From: Schleiferilactobacillus perolens DSM 12744
Lineage (GTDB): Bacteria > Bacillota > Bacilli > Lactobacillales > Lactobacillaceae
DNA length: 64,000 nt
Direction of reading: 5' to 3'
NCBI RefSeq assembly: GCF_001435585.1
Contig: NZ_AZEC01000001.1
Coordinates: 372,001 to 436,000, forward strand
Part shown: piece by piece, positions 36,701-46,145 of the stretch
Layout of the letters: each line of letters opens with the position of its first letter
Numbering within the stretch: the first letter of the stretch is position 1
Position numbers and translations under genes: made by a program
The notes under the pieces: model-generated
Database searches by the model: none
What the model was told of the DNA's origin: nothing
What the model saw: the letters and a program-made list of their open reading frames with translations, nothing else

Positions 36701-39186
36701 TGACGCTGGATCTGAGTGCAAAGACCGCTTACGTTTTGACACCAGAGGCAGAGAAGACTGAGAGTGTTGTCTTCGGTGAAGGCAATCATCTTAAGGATCC
36801 AGGATTCAATGCGAAGGGTACATTGTCTTCTAATTGGAAGATTGATAGTGGCGAACCGGCAGTGATTAAAACTGACATGGGTGACTATATCATGCAAGCC
36901 GGTGCACCTAAGATGGCCGTCAGCCAACCGATTACTGGACTGAAGAAGGGTAATTGGAGTGTTTACGTGAATACCGAGACCCATGACCGGCGAGTGACGA
37001 TTACCGTGACTGCTGGGGGTAAGACGTTCACCAAGACATTCAAGGATTCCACTGCCCAAAACTTCATCCAGGCTGACGTAAATCACACCGCAGGTTACCA
37101 GGAAAAGAACCTTTCCTACATGCAAAAGGCCCGGGTTGATTTCACAATGCCCACAGATGATGCCAATGCGACATTGACGATCAGTGCTGATGCCGGCAAG
37201 GCAGATGATCACACTTACTTCGATGATGTGCGTGTCGTGGCGAGAAATACTGATTTGACCGTGAATAAAGATGGCAAGAGCGTCGACAAAGACGGGAATA
37301 AGGTTGTGATCTATCAGAACTTTGAAGATACGCAAGCCATTGGTCTTTATCCATTCGAAAAGGGTTCTGCTGGTGGTGTTGAAGATCCCCGGGTGCATCT
37401 ATCCGAACGGCATGACAAATACACGCAATACGGGTGGAATGGTAACAAGATCGATGACGTATTAGAAGGCAACTGGTCGCTCAAAGCGCACAAACAAGGT
37501 GACGGGTTGATCTATCAAACAATTCCACAGACGGTTTACTTTGAACCTGGCAAGCAGTATCAGGTTGAGTTTGATTATCAAACAGATGGCGACCAACAGT
37601 ACATTGCGGGATTTGTGGATGGCGAATATGATCCAGATCGAGATGACATTGGTGATGAAGATAAATTCACATTGGTGGAGGCATTAAGCCAGACTAATGG
37701 GGACCAGTCCGCAGCAGATCAAGAAGCTAATCATACGAAGCATTTCAGCACGACAATTACGGGTGCCAAAGACGGTAAGCTTGGCTTCTTGATTTATAAG
37801 ATTGAAGGCAGTACGGACTTCATTTTGGACAACTTCTTAGTGACTGAAGTGAAATCTGAGACAAAGCAAAAGCTCACTGCGGATAATGTCACCATTAAAA
37901 CTGGCGACGCTATGCCAAAAGAGTCTGACTTCAATATTGTGGCGTTGGACAAGGACGGCAAGCCGGTAGCAGTTAAGGTTGATCTTTCCAAAGTCAAGAC
38001 CAATACCGTCGGTAAGTATCCAGTTGTGATTACGACGGACGATGGGCAAACACTCACTGTCATGATCAATGTTGTAGCCCGCGACGGTGGCGGTACCGTG
38101 ACGCCGCCAGTGACACCGGAAGATGGGACGAAGTTCGAAACGATCAAGGACAAGGTGATCTCTGTCCAAACGGGTAAAGCACATCAGTACGTGTACGATA
38201 AAGCGTCTGATAGCTTTAAGGTCACCGACAAAGCACCGTCTCTTGGGTTGGCAACAGAATGGCGGACAGCGAAGAAGGCCGTGACCAAAGACGGCGTCAC
38301 GTATTATCAGGTGAGCGCTGACGGCTATCTGCGTGGTGAAGATGTCACGATGGCCAAGATGAAGAAACAAAACGGTGTGGTGATCGTGACCAACGACGAA
38401 GGTGCCATTGCCCGTAACGATACCACTGCAGATGCCACTAAGGTGCAAACCTTGAAGAAGGGTACTGCTTGGCAATACTCTGCTGTGGCGACTAATCCAG
38501 ATGGCACAAAATCCTACCTGGTCGCTGATAAACAGTGGGTTTCTGAGAATGACATTCGAGTTCAAGGTACGCAAGTTGTTGATTCGAACTATCCGGTTTA
38601 TATCCAGACCACTAAAGCCCAGCTCTATTCTTACAACGAAGATACTGGCCAATTCAAAGCATTGGGCAAGGATCGCGGGTTGAAGCTTGCGACTGCTTGG
38701 AAGGCCACCAAGAAGGCCACTACAGCCGACGGGGCGGTTTATTATCGGGTTGCGACCAATGAGTGGTTGCGCGGTCTAGACGCGACACAGAGCGTCACCA
38801 CGGCGGCTCAAGGTGTTGTGCAAGTGACTAAGTCCGGTGGGGCAGCAATTTATGCAGATCCAGAAGCCAAACCAGGCAAACGCACTTTAGCGAATGGCTC
38901 ACAGTGGCAGTATCACGCGGTATCCCGTAGCGCTGATGGTTCAGTCGCGTATCTAGTTGCAGATCGAGAATGGCTGCAAGCAAAGGATATTCGCGACAAC
39001 GGCAAGATCTTTAAGGTTGGCGCGAAGAGAGCACCACTTGTTAACGGTCAAGGGAAAGGACTGAATAAAACACTGAAGCCAAATTCAGCATGGAAGGTAA
39101 CAGGCACACGATTCATTGATAATATGCTGTATTATCGTGTGGCCACCAATGAGTTTGTCCGTGCTGATTACGGCCGGTACCAATAA
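33736..39186 (+). CDS. GH101 endo-alpha-N-acetylgalactosaminidase, secreted, SLAP-anchored
   Basis: I choose the second ATG (33736), about seven bases after AAGGAG. The 1816-residue protein has a signal peptide (1-35), an N-terminal jelly-roll binding domain (50-225), an Ig-like domain (about 235-315), the GH101 beta domain (320-580), the catalytic barrel (about 600-870), and galactose-binding-like domains (about 1030-1375) ending in GVEDPRVHLSERHDKYTQYG. An Ig-like repeat (1376-1455) and two to three SLAP-like repeats (1465-1816) follow. The nucleophile is Asp734 in YVDVWGN and the acid/base Glu763 in VHNEFP, matching Asp764 and Glu796 of the pneumococcal enzyme with a three-residue gap. GH101 cuts Gal-beta-1,3-GalNAc from Ser/Thr of mucin-type glycoproteins outside the cell. 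This is the expected source of substrate for the GH112 pathway upstream. A paralogous GH101 unit starts at 46146. Confidence 0.93.
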   Translation: MKRRNYNRLYISLAAIVLLPMAGAVVYDQHDAVRAADTVTAQAEEVAYQSDLSKIANWQSVNVKGGFTAKYVDNALNLQRSGTANSVVIMDIASPSLADGEAQYTFTYSAADANTGRVGISFRNTDSGQWAFVGYNTSGNWVVEADKNYSGSGSAWQDLNIGKALEAGKLYTMKIQYVGKHLTVWLNGDQIIDGDYALLPTSAGRVGTRLWYDSKTLSISNFAANSIGAKPADPTKIVQVTPVNLQTKINEAPVMPETVQGLQVDGKRVDVPVTWDEIDPDSYAKAGSFTVSGKAADLPVTATVLVTTPIPTFEGPTIESSTLKVTLSDKYPEARQYQLKDTGKTFGGTQDELTTVKIDGTDYTPAITYEKKSDTEGVYHVNVADKVSFDVLATVKDKTFKFKVDNIKEVGSFKLHTLEFPGQNMISVYSSEDGTEFAGTRMYTATSASQNGATGDTFRKLGVQKDGITEHYMYGFLNNQDTAAAIWTNAAQDGASKSENNRITYTTKKTDSGINTGLSTGAFALRAAEDNTTALSDTMIPAPEVAVSFGKDENNDKKVDWQDAAIAFRQVMNEPKGWQDTKRVVAQRIPMNFASQATNPFLDTLDETKRVYNITDGLGQTVLLKGYQNEGHDSAHPDYGAIGQRQGGTADMNTLINEGHNYNASFGVHINDTETYPEAKSFSEQLADPTKPRWDWLDPSYAIRQRNDAISGNRYNRFQELKAETPNLDYIYVDVWGNQGEAGWESRRLAAEINNLDWVVHNEFPSSLEYDSLWNHWSAEKAYGGSSTKGFNSNIVRFIRNNEKDTWVISDNSLLGGAEFEAYEGWVGKTDFASFVEKTYQTDLPTKFLQHFEITNWNAKWDDAKKDYIGNIKLDHDVTVDNSSGTKTIDVNGTTVLQDTLSYGSSIGHSVSYLLPWDSSDKVGNGVKQGTADTDGLNYDKLYYWSDDGKSQTWQLLDKFKGASALHVYQLTDQGRVDKGTVPVSGGKVTLDLSAKTAYVLTPEAEKTESVVFGEGNHLKDPGFNAKGTLSSNWKIDSGEPAVIKTDMGDYIMQAGAPKMAVSQPITGLKKGNWSVYVNTETHDRRVTITVTAGGKTFTKTFKDSTAQNFIQADVNHTAGYQEKNLSYMQKARVDFTMPTDDANATLTISADAGKADDHTYFDDVRVVARNTDLTVNKDGKSVDKDGNKVVIYQNFEDTQAIGLYPFEKGSAGGVEDPRVHLSERHDKYTQYGWNGNKIDDVLEGNWSLKAHKQGDGLIYQTIPQTVYFEPGKQYQVEFDYQTDGDQQYIAGFVDGEYDPDRDDIGDEDKFTLVEALSQTNGDQSAADQEANHTKHFSTTITGAKDGKLGFLIYKIEGSTDFILDNFLVTEVKSETKQKLTADNVTIKTGDAMPKESDFNIVALDKDGKPVAVKVDLSKVKTNTVGKYPVVITTDDGQTLTVMINVVARDGGGTVTPPVTPEDGTKFETIKDKVISVQTGKAHQYVYDKASDSFKVTDKAPSLGLATEWRTAKKAVTKDGVTYYQVSADGYLRGEDVTMAKMKKQNGVVIVTNDEGAIARNDTTADATKVQTLKKGTAWQYSAVATNPDGTKSYLVADKQWVSENDIRVQGTQVVDSNYPVYIQTTKAQLYSYNEDTGQFKALGKDRGLKLATAWKATKKATTADGAVYYRVATNEWLRGLDATQSVTTAAQGVVQVTKSGGAAIYADPEAKPGKRTLANGSQWQYHAVSRSADGSVAYLVADREWLQAKDIRDNGKIFKVGAKRAPLVNGQGKGLNKTLKPNSAWKVTGTRFIDNMLYYRVATNEFVRADYGRYQ

Positions 39187-39221
39187 GCACCACTCTGATT
39201 GAAGATTCCTCCTAGAATAAG

Positions 39222-39254
39222 AAAGGTCGTTCGCTGCTGTGAACGACCTTTTAG
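39222..39254 (+). terminator. Rho-independent terminator of the first GH101 gene
   Basis: AAAGGTCGTTC (39222-39232) pairs with GAACGACCTTT (39241-39251). The rest of the gap to 39532 is AT-rich and shows no gene; TACTAT at about 39474 is a possible -10 box for the next gene. Confidence 0.85.
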
Positions 39255-39532
39255 TATACACGTTAGGAAATCTCTAACAAAATCCGAATTGTAACTGGAT
39301 TTTTGATAGCAATTGGAGTCCGGGATGATTTATCGAATGACCAGTGAGCCAAACCACTCATATGTTTTAAAATAGTGTTTGGAGAAGGCAAAAGAAATAC
39401 GGACATGTCAATTGTTGAGGTTTAGATTCCATTGAGTCTAGCAAGCAAGGATCAACTACAAAAGTCGTAGATGTACTATGCAAAATCTGATGCAGAAAAT
39501 ATTGAACGTGACAAAAATAAGGAGAAATGGCA

Positions 39533-40459
39533 ATGAATGCAGTAAATGAGGCAAGTGCGCAATTAATCAAACAGTGGTTGGATAAGTGCGAGCGGGAGGG
39601 CATTCTTCCTTGGAAATGGGACTTTAAGTTAGAATCCGTTGCAGGTAATAACAAGAATGTTTTGGACATTCAAAATGAGAGTGATCCAATTCAGCGAATC
39701 TTTATGTGGTATCGTCTTCCCAAAAAAGAGTCTCCAGAAACAGAACAAACAGAACTGGCAAAAGCAATTTACACCGTTGCTTTTGGTGTGGATCGGAAAC
39801 AACTGGGCATTGGGTTTAGCATGGATGTCATGAATTCATTTTGGACCACTTACCAGTGGGCTATTCTTAAGCGCTATGGAATTAGCTTCGTTAAATCGAT
39901 TGAGTTTGGAAATGAGCATGACACCAGTGATCCCGCAGATCATAGTCTGCGGAATGAGTATTCTGACTATTCTGCTGTTAATGACTTATTTAAACCATTC
40001 GCGGCAGCTGAACATACGATTGGCAATTTTGTGCTTGTATCAAGGGGATTTAATAACGGAAGGGGAAATTATGACTATTGGGATTTAGGAATGTGGTTAA
40101 TCAAAACATTCTTGGATTACGTGGAAAGCTCCGCTTGGGAAGGGTATGTGGACAAACTGTTTCTTCAACCTTTCGTGACAGACACCTATGAGGTCGCGGA
40201 ATTCTGGGAAGATCATTTTGACGAATCCGAATCTATAAAGCCTGATGGTGGTGAAGATAAGCAAAAGACGTCTCAATTAATTTCACAGTGGCTAAATCAC
40301 ACTTATCTTAGTATTGAGGAACGAGGAAAATTCATCACGAAGACATTGTGCGAAACACTCGGCGAAAAAGATTATCAATTCTACAAGACTCATCTAGAAA
40401 CGCTGTCGTTCACTCCAAAATTCGCCAATGAACTGTGGCCCGACTTTAAGAAAAAGTAG
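39533..40459 (+). CDS. Hypothetical protein, 308 residues
   Basis: The ATG at 39533 has AAGGAGA about eight bases upstream; an ATG at 39527 is too close to it. The protein has no signal peptide or membrane segment and is rich in Trp, Phe, Tyr and acidic residues. The central NNGRGNYDYWDLGMWLIKTFLDY (about residues 176-198) is its most family-like stretch. It resembles uncharacterised lactobacillus proteins, but I cannot assign it. It looks AT-richer than its neighbours and sits alone between huge glycosidase genes, transcribed toward the GH27 gene. This suggests later insertion. No link to glycan use is visible. Confidence 0.75.
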   Translation: MNAVNEASAQLIKQWLDKCEREGILPWKWDFKLESVAGNNKNVLDIQNESDPIQRIFMWYRLPKKESPETEQTELAKAIYTVAFGVDRKQLGIGFSMDVMNSFWTTYQWAILKRYGISFVKSIEFGNEHDTSDPADHSLRNEYSDYSAVNDLFKPFAAAEHTIGNFVLVSRGFNNGRGNYDYWDLGMWLIKTFLDYVESSAWEGYVDKLFLQPFVTDTYEVAEFWEDHFDESESIKPDGGEDKQKTSQLISQWLNHTYLSIEERGKFITKTLCETLGEKDYQFYKTHLETLSFTPKFANELWPDFKKK

Positions 40460-40486
40460 GTCTAATGTATCTTTGAAAACGGCATA

Positions 40487-40529
40487 GCAAATCCCCCGGA
40501 ATTTCAGCTAAAAATTCCGGGGGATTTGC
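40487..40529. terminator. Long perfect hairpin between convergent genes
   Basis: GCAAATCCCCCGGAATTT (40487-40504) pairs over 18 bases with AAATTCCGGGGGATTTGC (40512-40529). Flanking T runs are poor on both strands, but its place between convergent genes makes a bidirectional terminator the likely role. Confidence 0.75.
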
Positions 40530-40557
40530 GTTACTTATTTAGTAGGCAATATCGGTA

Positions 40558-43500
40558 TTAATAGATTCGAACAAACTGATTCGTGGCAACCTGATAATAC
40601 AAGTGTCCCTGCCGAGCAGTAACACTCGCCACTTGCCAGCTTGTATTTGCGGCTAAACTGCGATCAATCGTATCACCTTGCTGGTTGTACAACTGTGCTG
40701 CTTGCTTACCTGTGTTGTAAACCAGCGTGCCCGCAGTGGCTTTTACGTACAGATGAGAAGCAACTCGGTAGTAAACTTGGCCGTCAATAAACTTGACGCC
40801 GCTGACCTTCCATTCAGTCTTTGCACCCAATGTTCGACCAGCCGCATTACCGGCTTCGTCATACAAGGCAGCACCATTGTTACCCGCTTTGAATGTCCCT
40901 TGGGCCGCCACAGCGACTGTCTGAACATCGTCAGCCTTTACCCATTCGTTGTTGCCAACTAGGTAATAGCCATTAGCAGAGGCAAAGTATTTCCACGCAG
41001 TGCCATTCTTCAGTGTCTTCACAGACTTGCCATCAACTGCATTGTTGACGGTTTGCGCACCCGCACCATTCGTGACACTGACAATACCGGCTTCTTCTAC
41101 CATTCGTGCGGTGGTGATGTCGATACCATTCAGCCAACCGTTGCTGCCAACTTGATAGTAAGTGACACCATCCACGGTGATCGCCTGGCGTGCTGTCTTC
41201 CAACCAGAAGTCACGGCTAAACTGGCCAAGGCATCGTTCTTGGTGAATTTGCCAGTCTTAGCATCGTAGCTGTATTGATCTGCATTGGATGCTTGCACAT
41301 AAATCACCTTGTTGATATCGGTGAACTTAACGTGTCTTCGGTAGAACTTGCAACCACTTTGATTGTACGGGTTAATGTGGCTGTTTGGTTGTAACCATTC
41401 TTGATCGTATACGTGAGGGTGTAGGTGCCAGGTTTGTTCACATCGACATTCCCAGTCACTGTCCAATCGCCAGCCGGAATTGCTGTGGTCTTTGAGCTAT
41501 CTGTCCAGGCACTGATTCCCGCATTTGGATCGAAGGATGCTCCCTGATTGATGGTTGCGTCCTTCTCAAACCCATTGGTGAAGCTGAATACAGGGGTTGG
41601 ATAAGTGACAGGCGGTGTGACCGGTGGGGTGGGCCTGTCCGTGGATTGGATAGCCGCTAAAGTGATGTTTTCAGTGACTGGCGCTGTCGTGTAAGTTCCG
41701 TCAGCGGTTAATGTCACTGTCTTACCGTTGATTGTATAGGTGCCGTAGTAGCCACTGTCTACTTTGACGGTGAAAGTGACCTGAGAGCCAGGTGTCACTT
41801 GATCGCCGCTATTGATGGTCTGACCGCCCACCGAAGCGATGATTTGGATGTGGTCCGTATTTTGGTAGGTGACAGAGAGACGATTCAGTTCGAGGGCCTT
41901 GATGGCATCATTCAACTTTTTCGCCACAGAATCGATCCGCAATTGACTTGCATTGGTTTGTTGGCGGAGTGTTTCCGCTTCAGCCAAGGCATCAGTCACT
42001 GCTTTGAATGAATCAGGCGTGTAATTACCAGCGACAAGTTTCTTGGCCGCAGCGATAGCCTGGTCCAAGTCATTCCAATTCAATGGTGTATCGGTGATTG
42101 AAGCACCAAATGAAATATCCTGGAACACCGGTGCTGTCGTGAATTTGTTATCTGCATCGAGCGTAATTGTCTGACCGTTTAGGGTGAAAGTTGGCGAATA
42201 ACCCTTGTCAGCAGTTGCTGTGAATGTCACTGTTGCGCCTGGTGTAATGGCATCACCACTGGTAATGGCTTTGCCGTCGACTGTGGCACTGATTTTGACG
42301 TGCTCTGTACTCGGGAACGAAATAACAGGTTTAGCTGCCGGGGTTGGCGGGTTCGTACTGCTGCCATCCATGTAGTGGCCCAAAACGCCGAATTCATTGA
42401 TGACACTGGACACACCCCAAACCTCATTAGAACCCGTGATGATGACTTTGATGGCTTTGACATTCTCGATTGGTTGATCAAATGCGATCGGTTCAGAGTC
42501 AATTGTGTCGTCATTATGCGGCCATGTAATATCCTTGACCTCGCCAACTTTATTGGTAAAGGTAATGCCATCAGTGCTGGCATACACTTCATAGCCTGTT
42601 GGTCCCTGTGACTGACCATACCAGGATGCCAGAGCCACCGCACTCATGGAAATCGGCTTAGTCCAAGTGTAGGTGAAATAGTTCTTACCACTGGTAACAA
42701 GGTCCGCGAAGGGTTTCGTCAATGCCAAGACACCGGTACCGCCAGTCGCATGGTCGTCTAGAATGTTATCGTTGAGATAGCTGGCTTTTTTACCTGTATA
42801 AAGCGCGGTGGGATCAACGTATGCAGTCGCGTCTAATCCAATGTTGACATCTGTTTCCGCTGATTGAGTGAGTGTAATTTTGACTGTTGGTTGCAATTGA
42901 TCAGGATTGCTCACGTTATCTGGCAATTGCAATGTGCCTGTGACGACTTGTTCCTTATCGTTTGTCGTGTCAAAGCTGTATTGATTCCAGACAACGGGAA
43001 TGTCTACCGAATTCCCGTTGTCCAATTGACCAGTGATCTTATCGGGAATATTCAACTTTGTCCAATCATCGCCAATGGCACCAGTGGCTGTTATTGGCGT
43101 CAACGACTGCAACGCGTTCTTGGTTACTGTGGCGGTAGTAAACACACCTTGAATAGTCAAATCTTCGTTGACGTTAGCGACAGTGTATTGGTTGTTGCTT
43201 ACATCATAGGTCTTGCCATTCACGATGACTTGAGCGAGCTTATAACCGTCATCTGCTTTACCTGTGATGGTTACTGATTGACCATCTTTAACTTTCTCAG
43301 CAGGTGCGGTAGTCACTGAGCCATGGTCGCTTGCTGAAATCTTGATGGTGTGGGTTTCGCCGACTGCGGCCTTCGTTGAAATTGTATAAACCTTGATACC
43401 GTGGCCAGGAATGGCGTCTGTGGTCAGGGTTTTACCAATTTCTTTGGTGGCATCAGTTGCAGCCCAAAGATCTGTCGCAGAATATTGATCACTGACCGGC

Positions 43501-45089
43501 AGCGTTGTCCGACTGTCTTGTGCCTTTAGTGTGGTCAAATCCAATGATTGGGGCGTGCTGGCAGAACTGTTACGGTTTAAGAAAGCCACGGCTACTTGTT
43601 GATCGGCTAGCGGTTTAACCAGAATATCAATGCCATTGACATTGTTCTGGATCCGTTTGGCCGCAAGCAATGGTTCTGCTTGATTAAGCGCGATGACTTT
43701 CTTGTTGGTAATCACGTCATACGCCTTGTTTTGCGCGTCGTGATTAATTGTGCCGTCTGCATTCATCAATCCCCGAATATCGTTGCCCAGGATCAACGGT
43801 GCGGACATCATGGACCAAAGCGTAAAGTGTGATTTGTTCTCTTCGTAGCTCAGACCGTTACCCACTTCCAGCATATCCGGATCGTTATAGGCGCCCGGTT
43901 TCTGGTAAGCATAGAGGCCAACTGTGGCATCATAATTAGTGAGCATTGAACCCCAGCTAGCGCTGATATCATGGGTGGTCCGCCAAGAGTTGGCATAATT
44001 ACCCGCCCAAGTCCAGGGTTGGGTTCGGCCATGCTCAGAAATGGAGTAGAAGACCGGCCGGACTGGATTGCCCGTGATTGCTGCCTGCGCAGTTGTGGCC
44101 TCTTTCAATGCGTTGCCCATTTTGCTATAGCGCATCTGCGAATCCGTCAATTGATTGGTGATCGGATTCTGCAAAGTAATTGTATTCGTGCCTTCGTGCA
44201 ATTGAATGGGGATTTGGACTCGGGCAGTGGGACTCCAGCCGCTGGTCCGGGATTCAATGGTGTCATAAGTTTTAGCACCGTTTACCACGGCTTGAATGTA
44301 TTTCGTATATTGAGAATAGGTCTTGTAAACACCGATCGTTAGCGTATATTGACCGGCTTGCGTGGCCAGTACATTATTGAATGTGATTGTCCCGCCGTTT
44401 TTGCTAAGACCAGTGACGTATTGACCGTCATCTGCGCCGCCGCCAGATTTAACTGTGGCATTGCCAGATAGGGTGGCAGCTTCCGCTTGCATGTGGGTAC
44501 CTTCACCAGAGCCTGCGGATGCTAATGAAATATAATCGACATCCGGCGCAATCGAGAAGAAACCATCAGGCGTTTGCATATCGCTATCCATATCCACCAC
44601 ATGGCAATAATCATCCTTCAGGTAATCAACACCCCATTGGGCAAAAGTCGTGGCGTCTTTTTGTTCATGCCACAAAGAGCCGGGCATATCTTCACAGGTT
44701 AAGTCGCCAACCGAAGTGTATAAACCGACTTTGAGACCTTTTTGATGTAATTGAGTAATCAAATTAGCCCCGGATGGAAATGTGGCCGGATTCCATTGCA
44801 GACTACCGTTTTGGTCTCTTTGGGCGGATTGCCAGTCATCGTCGATATTCAAATAACGATAACCAGCATCGCTTAAACCACTTTTGACCAATGTATCCGC
44901 GATACCGTTGATTTGCTGTTCGCTGACATTTTGCCGAAATGCATTCCACGATGACCAACCCATCTGTGGCGGTAGAGCCGATGAAGCGGTGTCTGCACTG
45001 GCCATGTTGGGTCGACCTACAGCGAATGCCAACAAGCCGACGAACGCTAACAGAAACAGTCCTTTAAGGAACTGCTTACACTTATTCAT
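40558..45089 (-). pseudogene. Frameshifted secreted GH27 alpha-galactosidase/alpha-N-acetylgalactosaminidase
   Basis: The ATG at 45089 follows GGAGGAG. One frame runs to about 41331, where a missing base shifts into the frame ending at 40558. Adding a base in GACACGTTAAG joins ...RTIKVVASSTEDT to VKFTDINKVIYVQ, exactly as in the beta-helix protein; the repaired length is about 1510 residues. Order: signal peptide (1-32), GH27 barrel starting PPQMGWSSWNAF, nucleophile Asp160 (DYLKDDYC), an inserted CBM35/6-like domain (about 200-315), acid/base Asp374 (WRTTHDI), and a C-terminal beta domain to about 580. Then come Ig-like domains, an F5/8 (CBM32-like) domain near 760-920, helical and Ig-like repeats, and the SLAP module. 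GH27 removes terminal alpha-Gal or alpha-GalNAc. Even without the tail the enzyme could be secreted active but would lose its wall anchor. Confidence 0.85.
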
Positions 45090-45125
45090 GATTGTCTCCT
45101 CCAATCAATTTTTCTTCCCTGATAC

Positions 45126-45869
45126 CTAATTTTGACTGCCATAACGGGCATCAAATTCACGCATGATTTTTTGACTGCCCACGATGTAGCCTTGTTGCTT
45201 GAACAGGAGCGGAACAATGTGTTCATTTTGCTGAACCTTGTAGCGGCTGTAATAGGCACTAACAATATCCGCATTCTTGGGATCAAGCACATTGATAAAA
45301 TGAATGACCGGTTTCTTGTTGGCATAAGTCCCTTGAGCGGCCATTGTGCTCCAGTACCGTTCAACAGCGTTGCAATATGGACACTCAGGCTTGTAGAAGA
45401 AGGTATAAGTGTCTGCTGACTGATTAGCTTGTAGCCACTGTTCCCGCTGTTTGGTGGTCAAATTTTGCAAGGCTGTTTCACTCACCAGCTTAAATAAGTT
45501 TTGATTGATCACCTTCTTACCAACCACTGGTTGACCGGCAATCGTGAGCACAGGATCAGTACTGGCTGCCGCATTTTTGCCGGTGAGTTGGGCGGCTGTT
45601 TTTTGACCAGCGGCCGAAGTTAGGGACTGCGCTTGAATGGCAATTGGCAGATCTCCTAACAATGCGAGCTGCTGTTTCACTTGGGTGGCAGAAGCGGAAT
45701 CTGATGATGGATAGTAGTAATTGACTGGAATTTTCTGGTTGGTCACTTGGGCAGTCCGACTGGATTCTGTCGCAGGCTGTCCACTTTTTGCCTGTGTACA
45801 GCCTGTGACACCAATGAAGAACAGACCGAGCAGCACGATGAATATACCTTTACGCCAAGACCTAAACAT
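45126..45869 (-). CDS. Thioredoxin-like lipoprotein with CPYC motif
   Basis: The ATG at 45869 has GGGAGGT upstream; the frame is open further but without support. The 247-residue protein has a lipoprotein signal with lipobox GVTGC, Cys24, a Ser/Ala-rich region, and a C-terminal thioredoxin/glutaredoxin-like domain. That domain has the redox motif CPYC at 163-166 (TFFYKPECPYCNAVERYW) and ...HIVPLLFKQQGYIVGSQK near the end. It would act on the outer face of the membrane as a thiol oxidant, reductase or disulfide-handling factor. It is 36 bases upstream of the GH27 gene and read first in the same operon. Its client could be the Cys-containing GH27 enzyme (Cys at 132 and 162 near the active site). 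That pairing is an inference. Confidence 0.8.
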   Translation of the reverse strand: MFRSWRKGIFIVLLGLFFIGVTGCTQAKSGQPATESSRTAQVTNQKIPVNYYYPSSDSASATQVKQQLALLGDLPIAIQAQSLTSAAGQKTAAQLTGKNAAASTDPVLTIAGQPVVGKKVINQNLFKLVSETALQNLTTKQREQWLQANQSADTYTFFYKPECPYCNAVERYWSTMAAQGTYANKKPVIHFINVLDPKNADIVSAYYSRYKVQQNEHIVPLLFKQQGYIVGSQKIMREFDARYGSQN

Positions 45870-45954
45870 AGATTCAACCTCCCATGAATGATTTCCAAAG
45901 AGCTGGAACAAAGTGATCACTTTTGAGCCTTTGTGTCCACTAAAGTTCGGCCCG

Positions 45955-45983
45955 AGTGTATCATGTAAGCGGTATCCGGTCAA
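45955..45983 (-). promoter_or_regulatory. Promoter of the lipoprotein-GH27 operon
   Basis: On the minus strand TTGACC (45983-45978), a 17-base spacer and TACACT (45960-45955). The spacer holds a cre-like half, CCGCTTACATGA. Confidence 0.72.
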
Positions 45984-45996
45984 CGGGAAATCAACA

Positions 45997-46010
45997 TTGG
46001 TATATACCGC
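45997..46010. promoter_or_regulatory. HutC/NagR-type operator in the divergent GH27 / GH101-GH97 gap
   Basis: TTGGTATATACCGC contains GGTATATACC and is the exact reverse complement of the site at 33591-33604. It lies between the two divergent promoters and could control both. Confidence 0.7.
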
Positions 46011-46068
46011 ATAACCCCGAAAATGGAGGTTTATCAACATTGTGATAACTTACGCCAATATTTCTAAC

Positions 46069-46096
46069 AAATAAGCGCTTACATATGGGGTACTAT
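46069..46096 (+). promoter_or_regulatory. cre and -10 box of the GH101-GH97 gene
   Basis: ATAAGCGCTTACAT (46071-46084) is identical to the cre core before the first GH101 gene. TACTAT (46091-46096) is the -10 box; the -35 is poor and hidden under the cre. Confidence 0.65.
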
Positions 46097-46145
46097 GAGC
46101 GCCGTAGGGAGTTGTTGGATGGATTAATATTGGAGGAAAAGTTAG

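Noticed and set aside
36646-37398. 250-codon minus-strand frame inside GH101
   Set aside because: Mirror frame of a strongly coding region, no start signal and no family; the + strand GH101 sequence is conserved and certain. Similar antisense frames (for example 49257-49862 and 53382-53867) were dropped for the same reason.
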